Shown here one piece after another: positions 8,578-19,020 of a stretch of 64,000 nt of DNA. The position numbers and the translations under genes are program-made. Every line of letters begins with the position of its first letter. Position 1 is the first letter of the stretch. Source of the stretch: Legionella sp. (lineage in GTDB: Bacteria > Pseudomonadota > Gammaproteobacteria > Legionellales > Legionellaceae); contig PEQM01000039.1 in assembly GCA_002786205.1 (NCBI GenBank), positions 39,186-103,185 of the forward strand, in the 5' to 3' direction. The notes under the pieces are model-generated. The model saw only the letters and a list, made by a program, of their open reading frames with translations, had not been told where the DNA came from and did no database searches.

Positions 8578-10734
8578 TTATTCTTCTTCGGAAGCATCCA
8601 TAGGCTCGACTGCTTCTTTACTCTCATTTACAATAGCCGCCACCGATTCAGTCGCTTGCGGTTTGTCTTTCCATTCCAACTTGACACGACCTTGTTTGTC
8701 AATGCCGGCGACAAAAACTTCTATTTCTTGTCCTTCTTGCAACACTTCTTCTACTTTTTGTGAGCGGTCATTACAAATCTGTGAAATATGAAGCAAGCCA
8801 TCTTTACCTGGCAACAAATTAATAAAGGCACCAAAATCAACGATTTTGCTTACTTTACCTTGGTAGGTCACTCCTACTTCAATTTCAGCAATTAGTAGTT
8901 TAATTTGTTTTTGTGCTTCTTCCAAAGCGTCTGCATCAGGGGAAAACAACTGAACAACACCCGTATCATCAATGTCTATAGAAACGCCTGTACTTTCAAT
9001 CAGTCCTTTGATTGTTGCACCACCTTTTCCAATGATCGTACGAATTTTGTCTTCTGCCACTTTCATAGTAGTAATCCGTGGTGCATGCTGAGACAATTCA
9101 GTGCGGTGCTCTGCCAAGGCATTATTCATCACGCCCAGAATATGCAGGCGGCCTGCCAATGCTTGCTCTAAAGCCTGTTCGATAATTTCATTGGTTATCC
9201 CTGTGATTTTCATATCCATTTGTAAAGCAGTAATACCTTGCTCTGTACCGGCTACTTTGAAATCCATATCGCCTAAATGATCTTCATCACCTAAAATATC
9301 AGTCAAAACGGCAAAACGATCTTGCTCTTTAATCAATCCCATCGCCACACCTGCCACAGGCGCTTTCATCGGCACACCAGCATCCATTAAGGCAAGGCTC
9401 GTACCGCACACGGTAGCCATAGAACTGGAACCATTAGATTCTGTAATCTCAGAAACCACACGGAGTACATATGGAAATTCACTGGCTTGTGGCAATACCG
9501 CCATTAATGCACGTTTTGCCAAACGACCATGACCGATTTCACGTCGCTTGGGACTACCGACCATGCCGGTTTCACCTACAGAATAGGGAGGGAAGTTGTA
9601 ATGAAGCATGAAGCGATCTTTAGCATCGCCATTGATGGTATCTAATAGCTGTGCATCCCTGTCATTGCCCAACGTAGCAACCACTATGGCCTGTGTTTCA
9701 CCACGAGTAAACAAGGCAGAACCATGTGTTCTTTCAAGGAATTTAGTACGAATGGCAATCGGTCTTACCGTTTTTTGATCGCGACCATCAATACGTGGCT
9801 CACCATCTAAAATACGATTACGAACAATACTGCTTTCCAAATCAGAAAATAAATTAGCCAGTACATCAGCAGACAACTCATTATTTTCAGCCAGCAAAGC
9901 GGCAATGACTTGCTCTTTCAATTCGGCTAAACGCTGATGACGTTGTTGTTTGTCCTTAATTAAATAAGCTGCCTCCACCTCTGGCTTGGCCACATCAGCC
10001 ATCCGCGCGCGCAAGGCTGCATCCACAGCAACAGGTTGCCACTGCCAAGGCGCCTTGCCACCTTCTTCTGCCAGACTATTAATGGCTTTAATCACATTTT
10101 GCATCATTTCATGACCAAACATAATGGCGCCGCGCATAATGTCTTCGCTTAACTCTTTGGCTTCAGATTCCACCATCAAAATGGCATCTTTGGTACCTGC
10201 AACCACTAAATCAAGAGCTGACTGCTCTAATGCTTTTTTGCTGGGGTTTAATAAATAAATCCCGTCTTTATATCCTACACGCGCAGCGCCAATGGGACCT
10301 GCAAAAGGAACACCGGCAAGACACAATGCCGCGGAAGCACCTATCATGGCTAAAATATCAGCAGACACTTCAGGATTAAATGATAAAACCGTTGCAATCA
10401 CTTGTATTTCATTGTGAAAGCCTTCAGGAAACAAAGGGCGTATGGGTCGGTCAATCAAACGAGAAACTAATGTTTCATGATCACTAGGGCGTCCCTCTCT
10501 TTTGGTATAACCACCAGGAATTTTGCCTATGGCATAAAACTTTTCAATATAGTTTACCGTCAGCGGAAAAAAACTGTTTTGCTCTGCTCCGTCTTTTTTA
10601 GCAACCGCCGTAACCAATACCTGGGTGCCGTTCATACTCACCAACACGGCGCCATCTGCCTGACGGGCAATTTCACCTGTTTCTAACCTTAATGTGTGTT
10701 CACCAAATGCTACTTCTTTAATAATTTTAGCCAC
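8578..10734 (-). CDS. pnp: Polyribonucleotide nucleotidyltransferase (PNPase)
   Basis: Phosphorolytic 3'-5' exoribonuclease, a trimer that also works with RNase E in the degradosome. The 718 residues contain the first RNase PH domain ([19 protein letters not shown] near 70), a helical linker, the second catalytic RNase PH domain ([20 protein letters not shown], then the acidic [10 protein letters not shown] segment), a KH domain ([17 protein letters not shown]) and an S1 domain ([20 protein letters not shown]). The C-terminus is acidic. It follows rpsO across a hairpin, as in E. coli, where PNPase controls its own message through processing of that leader. Confidence 0.98.
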   Translation of the reverse strand: MAKIIKEVAFGEHTLRLETGEIARQADGAVLVSMNGTQVLVTAVAKKDGAEQNSFFPLTVNYIEKFYAIGKIPGGYTKREGRPSDHETLVSRLIDRPIRPLFPEGFHNEIQVIATVLSFNPEVSADILAMIGASAALCLAGVPFAGPIGAARVGYKDGIYLLNPSKKALEQSALDLVVAGTKDAILMVESEAKELSEDIMRGAIMFGHEMMQNVIKAINSLAEEGGKAPWQWQPVAVDAALRARMADVAKPEVEAAYLIKDKQQRHQRLAELKEQVIAALLAENNELSADVLANLFSDLESSIVRNRILDGEPRIDGRDQKTVRPIAIRTKFLERTHGSALFTRGETQAIVVATLGNDRDAQLLDTINGDAKDRFMLHYNFPPYSVGETGMVGSPKRREIGHGRLAKRALMAVLPQASEFPYVLRVVSEITESNGSSSMATVCGTSLALMDAGVPMKAPVAGVAMGLIKEQDRFAVLTDILGDEDHLGDMDFKVAGTEQGITALQMDMKITGITNEIIEQALEQALAGRLHILGVMNNALAEHRTELSQHAPRITTMKVAEDKIRTIIGKGGATIKGLIESTGVSIDIDDTGVVQLFSPDADALEEAQKQIKLLIAEIEVGVTYQGKVSKIVDFGAFINLLPGKDGLLHISQICNDRSQKVEEVLQEGQEIEVFVAGIDKQGRVKLEWKDKPQATESVAAIVNESKEAVEPMDASEEE

Positions 10735-10763
10735 GAGTAGTTCCTTATTAGCAATGATAACGA

Positions 10764-10791
10764 AAAAAGGCGCAGATAGACTGCGCCTTTT
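10764..10791 (-). terminator. Intercistronic hairpin between rpsO and pnp
   Basis: AAAAGGCGCAG (10764-10774) pairs perfectly with CTGCGCCTTTT (10781-10791), loop ATAGAC-like, with T-rich sequence on the minus-strand exit side. It lies between rpsO and pnp, where E. coli has a partial terminator and RNase III processing site. It probably lowers pnp transcription relative to rpsO. Confidence 0.75.
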
Positions 10792-10845
10792 CTTTTTAAA
10801 TCAGTATTGAATACCATGCTGCTCTCAAGAGCAATGCCCTGGTTA

Positions 10846-11121
10846 TCAATAAGAATCTCTTAAGCCAAGAGATTGAATTAATGTCTGATAGCGCCCACTG
10901 TCGTTACGCTTCAAATATTTTAACAATTTACGGCGCTTGTTAACCAATGTTTGCAAGCCACGTCGAGAGTGGAAATCTTTCTTATTGGCTTTGAAATGAT
11001 CAGTTAAATACTTAATGCGACCGGTCATTAAAGAAACCTGGACTTCAGGGGAACCAGTGTCTTTATCGGCACGTTGGTATTCATTAATAATTGCTGCTTT
11101 ATCTGCGCTGTTTAGCGACAT
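10846..11121 (-). CDS. rpsO: 30S ribosomal protein S15
   Basis: Primary 16S rRNA-binding protein of the 30S platform. The 91 residues carry the family features: [21 protein letters not shown] at the N-terminus, [15 protein letters not shown] at about 42-56, and [13 protein letters not shown] good ribosome site (CCAGGAGTG) precedes the ATG. It is the first gene of the rpsO-pnp unit, with its own promoter at 11164-11192. Confidence 0.98.
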   Translation of the reverse strand: MSLNSADKAAIINEYQRADKDTGSPEVQVSLMTGRIKYLTDHFKANKKDFHSRRGLQTLVNKRRKLLKYLKRNDSGRYQTLIQSLGLRDSY

Positions 11122-11163
11122 TATACACTCCTGGAACTACTAAATGTTCATTTAAAGGCGGAC

Positions 11164-11192
11164 ATTCTACCAAGGCATTTCTAGCGAAACAA
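11164..11192 (-). promoter_or_regulatory. Candidate sigma-70 promoter of rpsO-pnp
   Basis: Minus-strand TTGTTT (11187-11192), 17-bp spacer, TAGAAT (11164-11169, five of six). It lies between the truB terminator hairpin and rpsO, so rpsO-pnp can be transcribed independently of the nusA-infB operon. Confidence 0.6.
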
Positions 11193-11220
11193 GATCTGAA
11201 AATTAATTTGTTTAAAATAA

Positions 11221-11255
11221 TTTCATATTTGCATTAATAAAAAGCAAATATGAAA
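11221..11255 (-). terminator. Terminator hairpin after truB
   Basis: TTTCATATTTGC (11221-11232) pairs perfectly over 12 bp with GCAAATATGAAA (11244-11255). It begins 19 bp beyond the truB stop, and on the minus strand is followed by TTATTTT. It marks the end of the rimP-to-truB transcript, although some read-through into rpsO is likely. Confidence 0.65.
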
Positions 11256-11273
11256 CTATTTAAGCAATATTAA

Positions 11274-12167
11274 TTAAAAAGACAACAAGCGTTTTGCTTT
11301 TAAATCCCCATTGTATTGCTGTTCACCTAACCCTATAAATTGATTCTGCTCATCATACAAACGAACACATTCAACCTGATCTTCCAATTTTTTACCTGCA
11401 ATGACTCTTCCTTGACGCAATAGTAAGACCTCTTCATCAGAAAGAGATATAGCAGGCAAATAAGTCACCGCTTTATCCATGGGAATAAGGCAAGCTTGCT
11501 GCTCTTCTTCCGACATCAACTGTAGCTGTTCCAGACTAAACATAGGCTCTTGTTCAAAGCCTGCTGTGTAGACGCGATGTAATTGTGTGACATGAGCACC
11601 TACTTGTAAGGCATCGCCAATATCTTCTACCAAATTTCTAATATAAGTCCCTTTGCTACAAACCACTCGCAGAGAAAAATGATGGTCCTGAAAAGCAATC
11701 AATTCTAATTGTTTAATTACTATATCCCGTGCAGGACGAACCACTTCTTTTCCTGCCCTGGCTAGCTTATACAAAGGCACACCCTGATGCTTTAGTGCAG
11801 AAAACATCGAGGGGACTTGTTTTAAATGGCCTGTATACTGACTTAAAACCTCTTCCAACTGTTGAGTCGTTATATTGACTTGCTCTGCACGGGCAATAAT
11901 CTCACCCATAGCATCTGCCGTTGTCGTTTTAAATCCTAACAGCCCGGTACTAGCATAACATTTGTCAGCATCTAACAAATACTGGCATATTTTAGTAGCC
12001 TCACCAAAACAAATCGGTAACATCCCTGTTGCCAAGGGATCCAGACTGCCTGTATGACCAGCTTTTTGCGCTTGGAAAATTTTTTTTGCTTTTTGCAAGG
12101 CACTATTTGAACTAATGCCTTGCGGCTTATTCAACAACAAAATTCCATTGACTTTTTTTTTATTCAT
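11274..12167 (-). CDS. truB: tRNA pseudouridine(55) synthase
   Basis: Makes pseudouridine 55 in the T loop of tRNAs. The start is set at ATG 12167 ([17 protein letters not shown]), giving 297 residues; an upstream in-frame start at 12209 would add an unnatural Met-rich leader lying inside rbf[19 protein letters not shown] holds the catalytic aspartate, and [18 protein letters not shown] is the second conserved motif. The C-terminal part is a PUA-like domain. The ATG overlaps the rbfA stop by 8 bp, so translation is coupled. Confidence 0.96.
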   Translation of the reverse strand: MNKKKVNGILLLNKPQGISSNSALQKAKKIFQAQKAGHTGSLDPLATGMLPICFGEATKICQYLLDADKCYASTGLLGFKTTTADAMGEIIARAEQVNITTQQLEEVLSQYTGHLKQVPSMFSALKHQGVPLYKLARAGKEVVRPARDIVIKQLELIAFQDHHFSLRVVCSKGTYIRNLVEDIGDALQVGAHVTQLHRVYTAGFEQEPMFSLEQLQLMSEEEQQACLIPMDKAVTYLPAISLSDEEVLLLRQGRVIAGKKLEDQVECVRLYDEQNQFIGLGEQQYNGDLKAKRLLSF

Positions 12168-12537
12168 GATCATCAGAACCAAGACCATCTGCATCACTGG
12201 CATTGGCATTGTCTATCAAGCGGCTTAAACGCTCGCCATATTCAATAGATTCATCATAAACAAAATGCAACTGCGGGATAGTACGTAAACTGATACTGCG
12301 TGCCAGCACGCTACGCAAATACCCTGCGGCTGCATTTAAAATGCTCGCAACTAATTCTTTATCATCATTAAATACCGTAAAATAGATCTTGGCATGACCT
12401 AGATCCGCGGCAACTTTTACCGCAGACAAAGTAATAAAACCCTTTAAACGCGGATCTCTTACTTCTTGCGGAATGATCTGCGCCAGCTTGCGTTGGATCA
12501 TTCCTGCGATGCGGTCTGTTCTTTTAAAATTACTCAT
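12160..12537 (-). CDS. rbfA: Ribosome-binding factor A
   Basis: KH-fold protein needed for late 30S maturation and 16S 5'-end processing. The 125 residues start [19 protein letters not shown] and contain [20 protein letters not shown] and [19 protein letters not shown], all typical of RbfA. The Asp/Ser-rich C-terminus is short. Its start shares one base with the end of infB and its stop overlaps truB, so it sits tightly coupled inside the operon. Confidence 0.96.
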   Translation of the reverse strand: MSNFKRTDRIAGMIQRKLAQIIPQEVRDPRLKGFITLSAVKVAADLGHAKIYFTVFNDDKELVASILNAAAGYLRSVLARSISLRTIPQLHFVYDESIEYGERLSRLIDNANASDADGLGSDDHE

Positions 12538-15104
12538 TAGACATCACGCTTAATTTCAACGATTTCATAGACTTCAATTAAATCGCCTACTCTAACATCA
12601 TTATAGTTTTTCACCCCAATACCACACTCAAAGCCTTGTCTGACTTCTAATACATCGTCTTTAAAACGACGCAAGGACTCTAGAGTTCCTTCATAAATAA
12701 CAACGTTAGAGCGCAATACGCGAATAGGATTATTACGTTTAATAACCCCTTCTATGACCATCGTTCCAGCAATAGCACCAATCTTGGGAGACTTAAACAC
12801 ATCGCGGACTTCTGCCGTTCCTGTAATTTCTTCTTTAAATTGCGGTGCCAGCATACCACTTAAAGCGCCTTTAATCTGATCAACAATGTCATAAATAACA
12901 CTATAGTAATGCAAGGAGACTGATTCTTGTTCTGCCAAGCGTTTTCCAGCATTATCTGCCCTGACATTAAAGCCGATTAACAACGCATTAGAAGCAATAG
13001 CCAAGTGTACATCCGATTCAGTAATTCCGCCTACGCCATTAGAAATTACTTGTACCGTCACTTCATCATTAGACAGTTTTACCAAAGCATCGGAGATGGC
13101 TTCAAGAGATCCTTGTACATCCGCTTTTAATACGATATTAAGAATTTTGGATTCCGCAGCAGTCATGTTTTCCATGATACCTTCCAAAGAAGATTTCTGA
13201 CGACGTGCCAGCTTCACATCTCTGAATTTGCCTTGACGGAATAAAGCCACTTCACGCGCTTTTTTCTCATCAGCAACAACGACGGCTTCGTCTCCTGCAT
13301 GAGGAATAGCGGATAAACCCAATACTTCAACTGGCATGGAAGGACCAGCACTATCAACCAAATCACCATTATCACTGACCAAAGCTCTAACGCGGCCATA
13401 TTGGAATCCAGCTAATAAAATGTCTCCCTTGCGCAAAGTACCACTTTGCACCAAAACAGTGGCCACCGGGCCTCGTCCTTTATCCAGTCGAGACTCAATC
13501 ACTACCCCTTTGGCCGAACCATCAGTTGGTGCTTGTAATTCAAGTACTTCCGATTGTAATAAAATGGCATCCAATAATTCATCTATACCTAAACCTGACT
13601 TGGCAGAGATATTAACAAACATGGTGTCACCACCCCAGGCTTCAGGAATCACTTCATAAACTGACAATTCATTCATTACCCGTTCTGGATCAGCGCCATG
13701 CTTATCCATTTTGTTAATAGCAACAATCATTGGCACTTTAGCGGCTTTGGCATGTTGAATGGCTTCGATAGTTTGTGGCTTTACACCATCATCAGCAGCA
13801 ACAATAAGTACGACGATATCAGTAGCCTGAGCCCCCCTGGCTCTCATTGCAGTAAATGCAGCATGGCCTGGTGTATCAAGAAAGGTAATATCACCTTTAG
13901 GTGTGCTCACATGATAAGCACCGATATGCTGAGTAATTCCGCCTGCTTCACCCGCGGCCACCTTGGCGCGTCGTATGTAATCTAAAAGGGAAGTTTTACC
14001 ATGGTCTACATGCCCCATAATGGTAACAACTGGCGCACGCGATTGCGTGTCTGTTCCCGTAGCAAGGGCTTCGCCTAAATTGGTTTCAATGGCATCTTCT
14101 TTCAAGGCAACCGCTTTATGCCCCATTTCTTCAACTACAATAACAGCCGTTTCCTGATCGATAACCTGATTAATGGTTGCCATGGCACCCATAGACATCA
14201 TGATCTTAATCACTTCCGCAGCTTTTACAGACATGCGCTTGGCCAAATCAGCGACAGTAATCGTTTCTGGAACCAGCACTTCTCTGATTACAGGTGTTGT
14301 TGGCAAAGCAAAACCATGAGTTAATGACTCTTCTGCTTCACGATATTTATCTGATTTTTCAGAGCCCTTACGCTTTTTAAACTTATTGCGACCGGCACGT
14401 CTAGGAGCATCTTGATCGTCTTCCTCACGCTCAAAAGTTTGATACTTGGGCTTCTTTTTGCCTTTTTTAAATTCACTGGTTTCTGTTTCGTTTGTGCTGG
14501 TTTCTGTGTGCTTTTTCTTGGCGACTTTGGCCTCTTCTTTTTTTGCCAACGCCACTTCATCAGTCGGCGCATCAGCGACTTCTACGGAAACAGCTTCTGC
14601 CGTATCAGATGCCGTCGCCTCAGGCGCAATCGCGTCTGTATCCGTAATCTCTTGTTTTATCTCTGCTTCAATAGATACAACAGCGTCTTCAGTGATTATG
14701 GCTTCCTCTGCTACAGCAGGATGCAGATCTGCATCCTGCTCGGTTATTTCATTGATCGATTCAGTCACCTCTTGTTCTTCAACAGGGGCATCCACCACAA
14801 CGCTACGCTTAACAAAAGTTTTCTTTTTACGCACTTCAACGCTCACTGTTTTTCCACTGTGCACATCATGGCCAACAGTCACTTGAGACACGCTCTTTTT
14901 TCGTAGAGTAATTCGCTCAGGAGCCGTGCTGGCTACCCGATCAGAATTACCTTTCAAAAAATTAAGCAAAACTCTTTTTTGCTCTTCATTCACAGTTTGA
15001 TGTTCATCAGAAAAAGACAAACCTGCTTCTTGCAACTGGTTTAATAAGCGCTCAACCGGGATACCAACTACTTGAGCTAATTGCTTCACCGTTACATCCG
15101 CCAT
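12537..15104 (-). CDS. infB: Translation initiation factor IF-2
   Basis: GTPase that brings fMet-tRNA to the 30S subunit and promotes subunit joining. The 855 residues comprise an N-terminal IF2_N helical domain, a long charged low-complexity region (about 90-270, rich in Glu, Lys, Val), a second IF2_N, then the G domain with [16 protein letters not shown] and NKMD, and the beta-barrel and C-terminal fMet-tRNA-binding domains. The ribosome site GAAAGGGG precedes the ATG. The repeat-like Glu/Val/Ala codons of the charged region generate long open frames on the opposite strand that are not genes. Confidence 0.98.
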   Translation of the reverse strand: MADVTVKQLAQVVGIPVERLLNQLQEAGLSFSDEHQTVNEEQKRVLLNFLKGNSDRVASTAPERITLRKKSVSQVTVGHDVHSGKTVSVEVRKKKTFVKRSVVVDAPVEEQEVTESINEITEQDADLHPAVAEEAIITEDAVVSIEAEIKQEITDTDAIAPEATASDTAEAVSVEVADAPTDEVALAKKEEAKVAKKKHTETSTNETETSEFKKGKKKPKYQTFEREEDDQDAPRRAGRNKFKKRKGSEKSDKYREAEESLTHGFALPTTPVIREVLVPETITVADLAKRMSVKAAEVIKIMMSMGAMATINQVIDQETAVIVVEEMGHKAVALKEDAIETNLGEALATGTDTQSRAPVVTIMGHVDHGKTSLLDYIRRAKVAAGEAGGITQHIGAYHVSTPKGDITFLDTPGHAAFTAMRARGAQATDIVVLIVAADDGVKPQTIEAIQHAKAAKVPMIVAINKMDKHGADPERVMNELSVYEVIPEAWGGDTMFVNISAKSGLGIDELLDAILLQSEVLELQAPTDGSAKGVVIESRLDKGRGPVATVLVQSGTLRKGDILLAGFQYGRVRALVSDNGDLVDSAGPSMPVEVLGLSAIPHAGDEAVVVADEKKAREVALFRQGKFRDVKLARRQKSSLEGIMENMTAAESKILNIVLKADVQGSLEAISDALVKLSNDEVTVQVISNGVGGITESDVHLAIASNALLIGFNVRADNAGKRLAEQESVSLHYYSVIYDIVDQIKGALSGMLAPQFKEEITGTAEVRDVFKSPKIGAIAGTMVIEGVIKRNNPIRVLRSNVVIYEGTLESLRRFKDDVLEVRQGFECGIGVKNYNDVRVGDLIEVYEIVEIKRDV

Positions 15105-15145
15105 ATTTTAATCCCCTTTCAGCTATAGTATACGCTGCATCTATT

Positions 15146-15174
15146 TTTATACTGTATACACCTAACAGGTGCAA
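15146..15174 (-). promoter_or_regulatory. Candidate internal promoter between nusA and infB
   Basis: Minus-strand TTGCAC (15169-15174), 17-bp spacer, TATAAA (15146-15151, five of six). It lies in the 83-bp nusA-infB gap with transcription starting near 15139, and would let infB-rbfA-truB be made independently of nusA autoregulation. Confidence 0.55.
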
Positions 15175-15187
15175 GTTTGAATTCAAT

Positions 15188-16666
15188 CTATAAAAACCAA
15201 GGCTCTCTTGCTTTCATAATTAAAGCCCCTGCCTGTTCTTCTGTCATCGTATCTACATCTAATAAATCATCAACAGAAAGCTCAGCCAAATCTTCCATTG
15301 TTCTTATTCCTTTGCTTGCTAATTTATGCGCTAACTGTTCCGTCATGCCATCCATTTCCAATAAGGACTGATCTGGTGAATTATTGACATTCTTATCGGA
15401 AGACAAAGCCATTGTTAACAACGTATCATTGGCTCTATTCCGCAACTCTTCTACGATTTCATCATCAAATTCTTCAATGGCTAACAACTCTTCTTTAGGA
15501 ACATAAGCCACTTCTTCCAAAGAAGAAAAGCCTTGTGAAACCAGTAAGGCAGCAATTTCTTCGTCAATTTCCAAAGCGTCAGTAAATAATTTGATTATTT
15601 TTCCTGATTCTTCCTGATTTTTATTGTCAAATTCATCAGTGGTCATGACATTTAATGTCCAGCCAGTTAACTGACTTGCTAATCTGACATTTTGCCCATT
15701 TCTTCCTATGGCCTGAGACAACTGCTCTTTAGTTACCGCCAAATCCATGGTGTTGGTGTCTTCGTCAACGACAATAGAGGTAATATCAGCAGGAGCCATA
15801 GAGTTAATCACTAACTGCGCAGGATTATCATCCCATAGAACGATATCGACACGCTCACCACCTAATTCGGTAGAAACGGCCTGTACTCGGGCACCACGCA
15901 TTCCCACACAGGCGCCAATGGGATCAATCCGTCCATCATTGGTTTTAACCGCAATTTTAGATCGATTACCAGGATCTCTGGCTGCCGCTTTAATGTCAAT
16001 GATGTTTTCACCAATTTCCGGCACTTCAATGCGAAACAGCTCGATAAGCATTTCATTTCGTGTCCGACTCACAAAAAGCTGTGGCCCTCTGGACTGTGGT
16101 GTAATCTCATACAAATAAGCTCGGACTCTATCATTAACCCTAAACATTTCATGTGGCAACATTTCGGTACGCGGAAGAAAAGCTTCTGCTTTGCCGCCCA
16201 AATCGATGATGACATTGTCTCTGGTTACTTTCTTAACTGTACCATAAACCAGCTGACCTAACTTACCTCGAAATTGCTCTATGACCAGATCACGTTCAGC
16301 TTCACGAACTTTTTGCATGATAACCTGACGGGCAGTCTGCGCTTCGATACGACCAAATTCAACCGAGGGAATACTTTCTTCTATTCGCTCATTCAATTCT
16401 ATAGCGGGATTACGTTCTCGAGCTTGAGCTAAAGTCAACTCTCTGTCCGGAAATTCAAGGGCATCGTCTTCTACTACATCCCAATAACGAAACGTTTCAT
16501 ACTCCCCTGTATGAGGATCCAATTTGATACGAACACCAACGTCCATTCCTAAAATTTTACGAGCAGCAGACTCCAAAGCGGCCTGAATGGCTAATAAAAT
16601 AACTTCTTTACTAACCCCTTTTTCATTTGATAATGCTTCAGCAATTAATAATAACTGTTTGCTCAT
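15188..16666 (-). CDS. nusA: Transcription termination/antitermination factor NusA
   Basis: Binds RNA polymerase and controls pausing, termination and antitermination. The 492 residues show the N-terminal polymerase-binding domain, an S1 domain (about 135-200, [20 protein letters not shown]), KH1 and KH2 ([20 protein letters not shown], then [17 protein letters not shown]), and two acidic C-terminal repeats of the long proteobacterial form ([17 protein letters not shown] and [17 protein letters not shown]). A strong AGAGAGG ribosome site precedes the ATG. It lies 11 bp after rimP. Confidence 0.98.
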   Translation of the reverse strand: MSKQLLLIAEALSNEKGVSKEVILLAIQAALESAARKILGMDVGVRIKLDPHTGEYETFRYWDVVEDDALEFPDRELTLAQARERNPAIELNERIEESIPSVEFGRIEAQTARQVIMQKVREAERDLVIEQFRGKLGQLVYGTVKKVTRDNVIIDLGGKAEAFLPRTEMLPHEMFRVNDRVRAYLYEITPQSRGPQLFVSRTRNEMLIELFRIEVPEIGENIIDIKAAARDPGNRSKIAVKTNDGRIDPIGACVGMRGARVQAVSTELGGERVDIVLWDDNPAQLVINSMAPADITSIVVDEDTNTMDLAVTKEQLSQAIGRNGQNVRLASQLTGWTLNVMTTDEFDNKNQEESGKIIKLFTDALEIDEEIAALLVSQGFSSLEEVAYVPKEELLAIEEFDDEIVEELRNRANDTLLTMALSSDKNVNNSPDQSLLEMDGMTEQLAHKLASKGIRTMEDLAELSVDDLLDVDTMTEEQAGALIMKAREPWFL

Positions 16667-16677
16667 TGTTCGCCTCT

Positions 16678-17121
16678 CTAGATTGCCAAACTGGCTTTTA
16701 CAATATTTGAATAAAGCAATTCTTGATGTTCATCGTTTATGTCCAGCACCACGGAGTTATCAGAGGCAGAGACAATCATCCCTTTTAACTTACGCTTCCC
16801 ATTCACTGGCTTAAACACTTTAACGTCAACCTCTTGCCCAATGTAGCGTTGGTACTGCCAACTGTAAAATAAAGGCTTGGGAATACCTGGAGAAGATATT
16901 TCCAAGCTGTAATTACCCGATATCGGATCTTCTACATCAAGGACGGCACTGATTTGACGGCTCACTAGCTGACAATCATCAATGCTGATTCCATCTTCTT
17001 TATCAATATAAATACGTAACAGGGCGTGTTTGCCTTGAGACAGGTATTCACAACCCCACAACTCATATCCCATGCTATTAACCGTAGGTAATAGCAACGT
17101 CACTAATTCATCTCGTATCAT
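16678..17121 (-). CDS. rimP: Ribosome maturation factor RimP
   Basis: Assists 30S assembly. The 147 residues contain the family pattern [31 protein letters not shown] and [13 protein letters not shown], followed by the SH3-like C-terminal domain ([22 protein letters not shown]). The ribosome site is weak. It opens the protein-coding part of the operon, about 270 bp after the initiator tRNA terminator. Confidence 0.96.
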   Translation of the reverse strand: MIRDELVTLLLPTVNSMGYELWGCEYLSQGKHALLRIYIDKEDGISIDDCQLVSRQISAVLDVEDPISGNYSLEISSPGIPKPLFYSWQYQRYIGQEVDVKVFKPVNGKRKLKGMIVSASDNSVVLDINDEHQELLYSNIVKASLAI

Positions 17122-17191
17122 ACGTTTAATTATTTAATAAGGGTTAATGCACTTAATTCAGCAACTGATACGCAAAAACACGATAACAGTC

Positions 17192-17278
17192 CGAATGTAT
17201 CATGGATTGAAATTCCAGGAAATTTAAAACAAATGAAAGAAAAAACTATTATCCCATAAGTGGTAAAGGATACATTCG
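17192..17278 (-). repeat. Long-range inverted repeat in the rimP leader
   Basis: CGAATGTATC (17192-17201) and GATACATTCG (17269-17278) are perfect 10-bp inverted copies 67 bp apart, in the non-coding stretch between the tRNA-fMet terminator and rimP. In a read-through transcript they could close a large stem. I see no known leader RNA family in it. Confidence 0.35.
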
Positions 17279-17384
17279 TTCAACCATTACATGGTGACTG
17301 TAGCGGTTTTCCCTGGCTCTGCAACCTCTATTGACGGTTCATTCTTTATTGCGTCTGAACGCACAGATGCTTTATTCAGCATAA

Positions 17385-17407
17385 TAAAAAACCCCATAAA
17401 TGGGGTT
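17385..17407 (-). terminator. Rho-independent terminator after tRNA-fMet
   Basis: AACCCCA (17390-17396) pairs with TGGGGTT (17401-17407) across a 4-nt loop, and on the minus strand the stem runs into a T-tract at 17386-17391. It starts about 10 bp after the tRNA 3' end and separates the tRNA from rimP, with read-through presumably feeding the operon. Confidence 0.8.
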
Positions 17408-17416
17408 CTAATAAAG

Positions 17417-17493
<77 letters not shown>

Positions 17494-17506
17494 TCAACTG
17501 AAAGAA

Positions 17507-17535
17507 AGTATACTAAAAAGTTCCTCTTCTAGCAA
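17507..17535 (-). promoter_or_regulatory. Candidate promoter of tRNA-fMet and the rimP-nusA-infB operon
   Basis: Minus-strand TTGCTA (17530-17535), 17-bp spacer, TATACT (17507-17512, five of six). Transcription would start about 6-8 bp before the tRNA 5' end at 17493. The promoter sits in the 66-bp gap after nuoN, in which I see no strong nuo terminator. Confidence 0.6.
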
Positions 17536-17559
17536 GCCTTTTTCAAGAAAGTTTATAAA

Positions 17560-19002
17560 TTAATTTGCAAAAGCATTAATACACCAGGTAATTAATACCC
17601 CAGGGAACAAGCCTAGTGCTAGCAATGCCAAGCAATTGATTGAATAGACTATACTGCCTGTCTTGCCTACCAAGACCGGTGCCTCTGTCTCTGGTTTGTC
17701 AAAATACATGACTTTAACGATGCGTAAATAATAATATGCACCAATCACCGTAAAGAGTAATCCCAGCACCGCAACCCAGATCAAATGCGCATCAACCAAA
17801 GCCTTCAGAACCAATAGCTTGGTGAAAAAACCAACTGTAGGCGGTACACCAGCCATAGAGAACATGACGATGAGCATTAAGAAAGCAAACCAGGGATTTC
17901 TTTTACTTAAGCCTTTCAGATCATCAACGGATTCAATTTCCATGCCATGGGAAGAAAGCAAAACCACCAAGCCAAAGGCCGCGGCAGACATCAAGGCATA
18001 AATGACAATATAATATAAGGCAGCAGAATAGCCTTCTGGTGTCGCGGTTAATAAGCCAAATAAAGTATAACCTATGTGCGAGACAGCAGAGTAAGCAAAC
18101 AGACGCTTAATATTTGATTGAACAACAGCCAATAGATTACCCAATCCAGCAGACAACAAAGCCATCACTACCAATACTTGCTGCCATTGTGCAGTAATGT
18201 CTATCAAACCTGTATTCAATAGGCGATAGGCCATGCCTAGAGCCGCAATTTTGGGGGCAGTACTGATGAACAGAGTCACAGAACTAGGCGCACCTTGATA
18301 AGCATCAGGCGCCCACATATGAAAAGGAACTGCGGCCAATTTGAAACCTATTCCTGCTAAAATAAACACCACAGCAAAGGACAATAGCAAATTGTCATGA
18401 TATCCGTTTGCAGCAATGGCGTTGGCAACTTCCAATAAATCCAGTTTTCCAGTGGCGCCATAAACCAGAGAAATTCCATACAATAGCATCCCTGAAGCAA
18501 TCCCACCCATAACAAAGTACTTAATTGCAGCCTCAGTAGAATCACCATGAGTTCTTCTTATTGCCGTCAAGGCATAAAGAGGTAAAGACATCAATTCCAA
18601 GCCCAAATAGACCGTTAGCATAGAATGTGCCGAAACGAGCACCATCATACCCAGTGTGGCAAAGAGACCCAATACATAATAGTCACCACCAGGCATTTTA
18701 CGCTCACCAATATAGGGTTTTGCGTAAATAAAGCTCAGTAGTACGGTCAAGTAAATAAACAACTTCATAATGATGCTGGCATCATCACTGACAAACATGC
18801 CATGAAAAGTTAGAGTAGCATAACTACCCAAGGCCATAAAACTTAAAGCAAAGGCCACCATAAGTCCTAAACAAGCAATCGCATACGCAACACACTTGCA
18901 TTTATGCTGCAAAAATAAATCAGCAAGCAAGGCAAGGCATGCGGTTATTAGCACCACCAATTCAGGAAGTGCTATGGGAAAATTTTGTAGTAATGAGTTC
19001 AT
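17560..19002 (-). CDS. nuoN: NADH-quinone oxidoreductase subunit N
   Basis: Antiporter-like membrane subunit of complex I, one of three proton-pumping subunits. It has 480 residues with about 14 membrane helices. The conserved [20 protein letters not shown], the broken-helix [19 protein letters not shown] segment and [15 protein letters not shown] identify it. It is the last gene of the 14-gene nuo operon, 18 bp after nuoM. Confidence 0.97.
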   Translation of the reverse strand: MNSLLQNFPIALPELVVLITACLALLADLFLQHKCKCVAYAIACLGLMVAFALSFMALGSYATLTFHGMFVSDDASIIMKLFIYLTVLLSFIYAKPYIGERKMPGGDYYVLGLFATLGMMVLVSAHSMLTVYLGLELMSLPLYALTAIRRTHGDSTEAAIKYFVMGGIASGMLLYGISLVYGATGKLDLLEVANAIAANGYHDNLLLSFAVVFILAGIGFKLAAVPFHMWAPDAYQGAPSSVTLFISTAPKIAALGMAYRLLNTGLIDITAQWQQVLVVMALLSAGLGNLLAVVQSNIKRLFAYSAVSHIGYTLFGLLTATPEGYSAALYYIVIYALMSAAAFGLVVLLSSHGMEIESVDDLKGLSKRNPWFAFLMLIVMFSMAGVPPTVGFFTKLLVLKALVDAHLIWVAVLGLLFTVIGAYYYLRIVKVMYFDKPETEAPVLVGKTGSIVYSINCLALLALGLFPGVLITWCINAFAN

Positions 19003-19020
19003 ATTCGTAACCTTGCAGTA

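Noticed and set aside
12168..12209. Longer start for truB
   Set aside because: The added Met/Leu/Val-rich leader lies inside rbfA, and the family N-terminus begins at the ATG at 12167.
14412..14906. Two long overlapping plus-strand frames opposite infB
   Set aside because: They lie over the low-complexity Glu/Lys/Val-rich region of IF-2, whose codon bias keeps the opposite strand open. Their translations are Ser- or Cys/Phe-rich and have no ribosome site.
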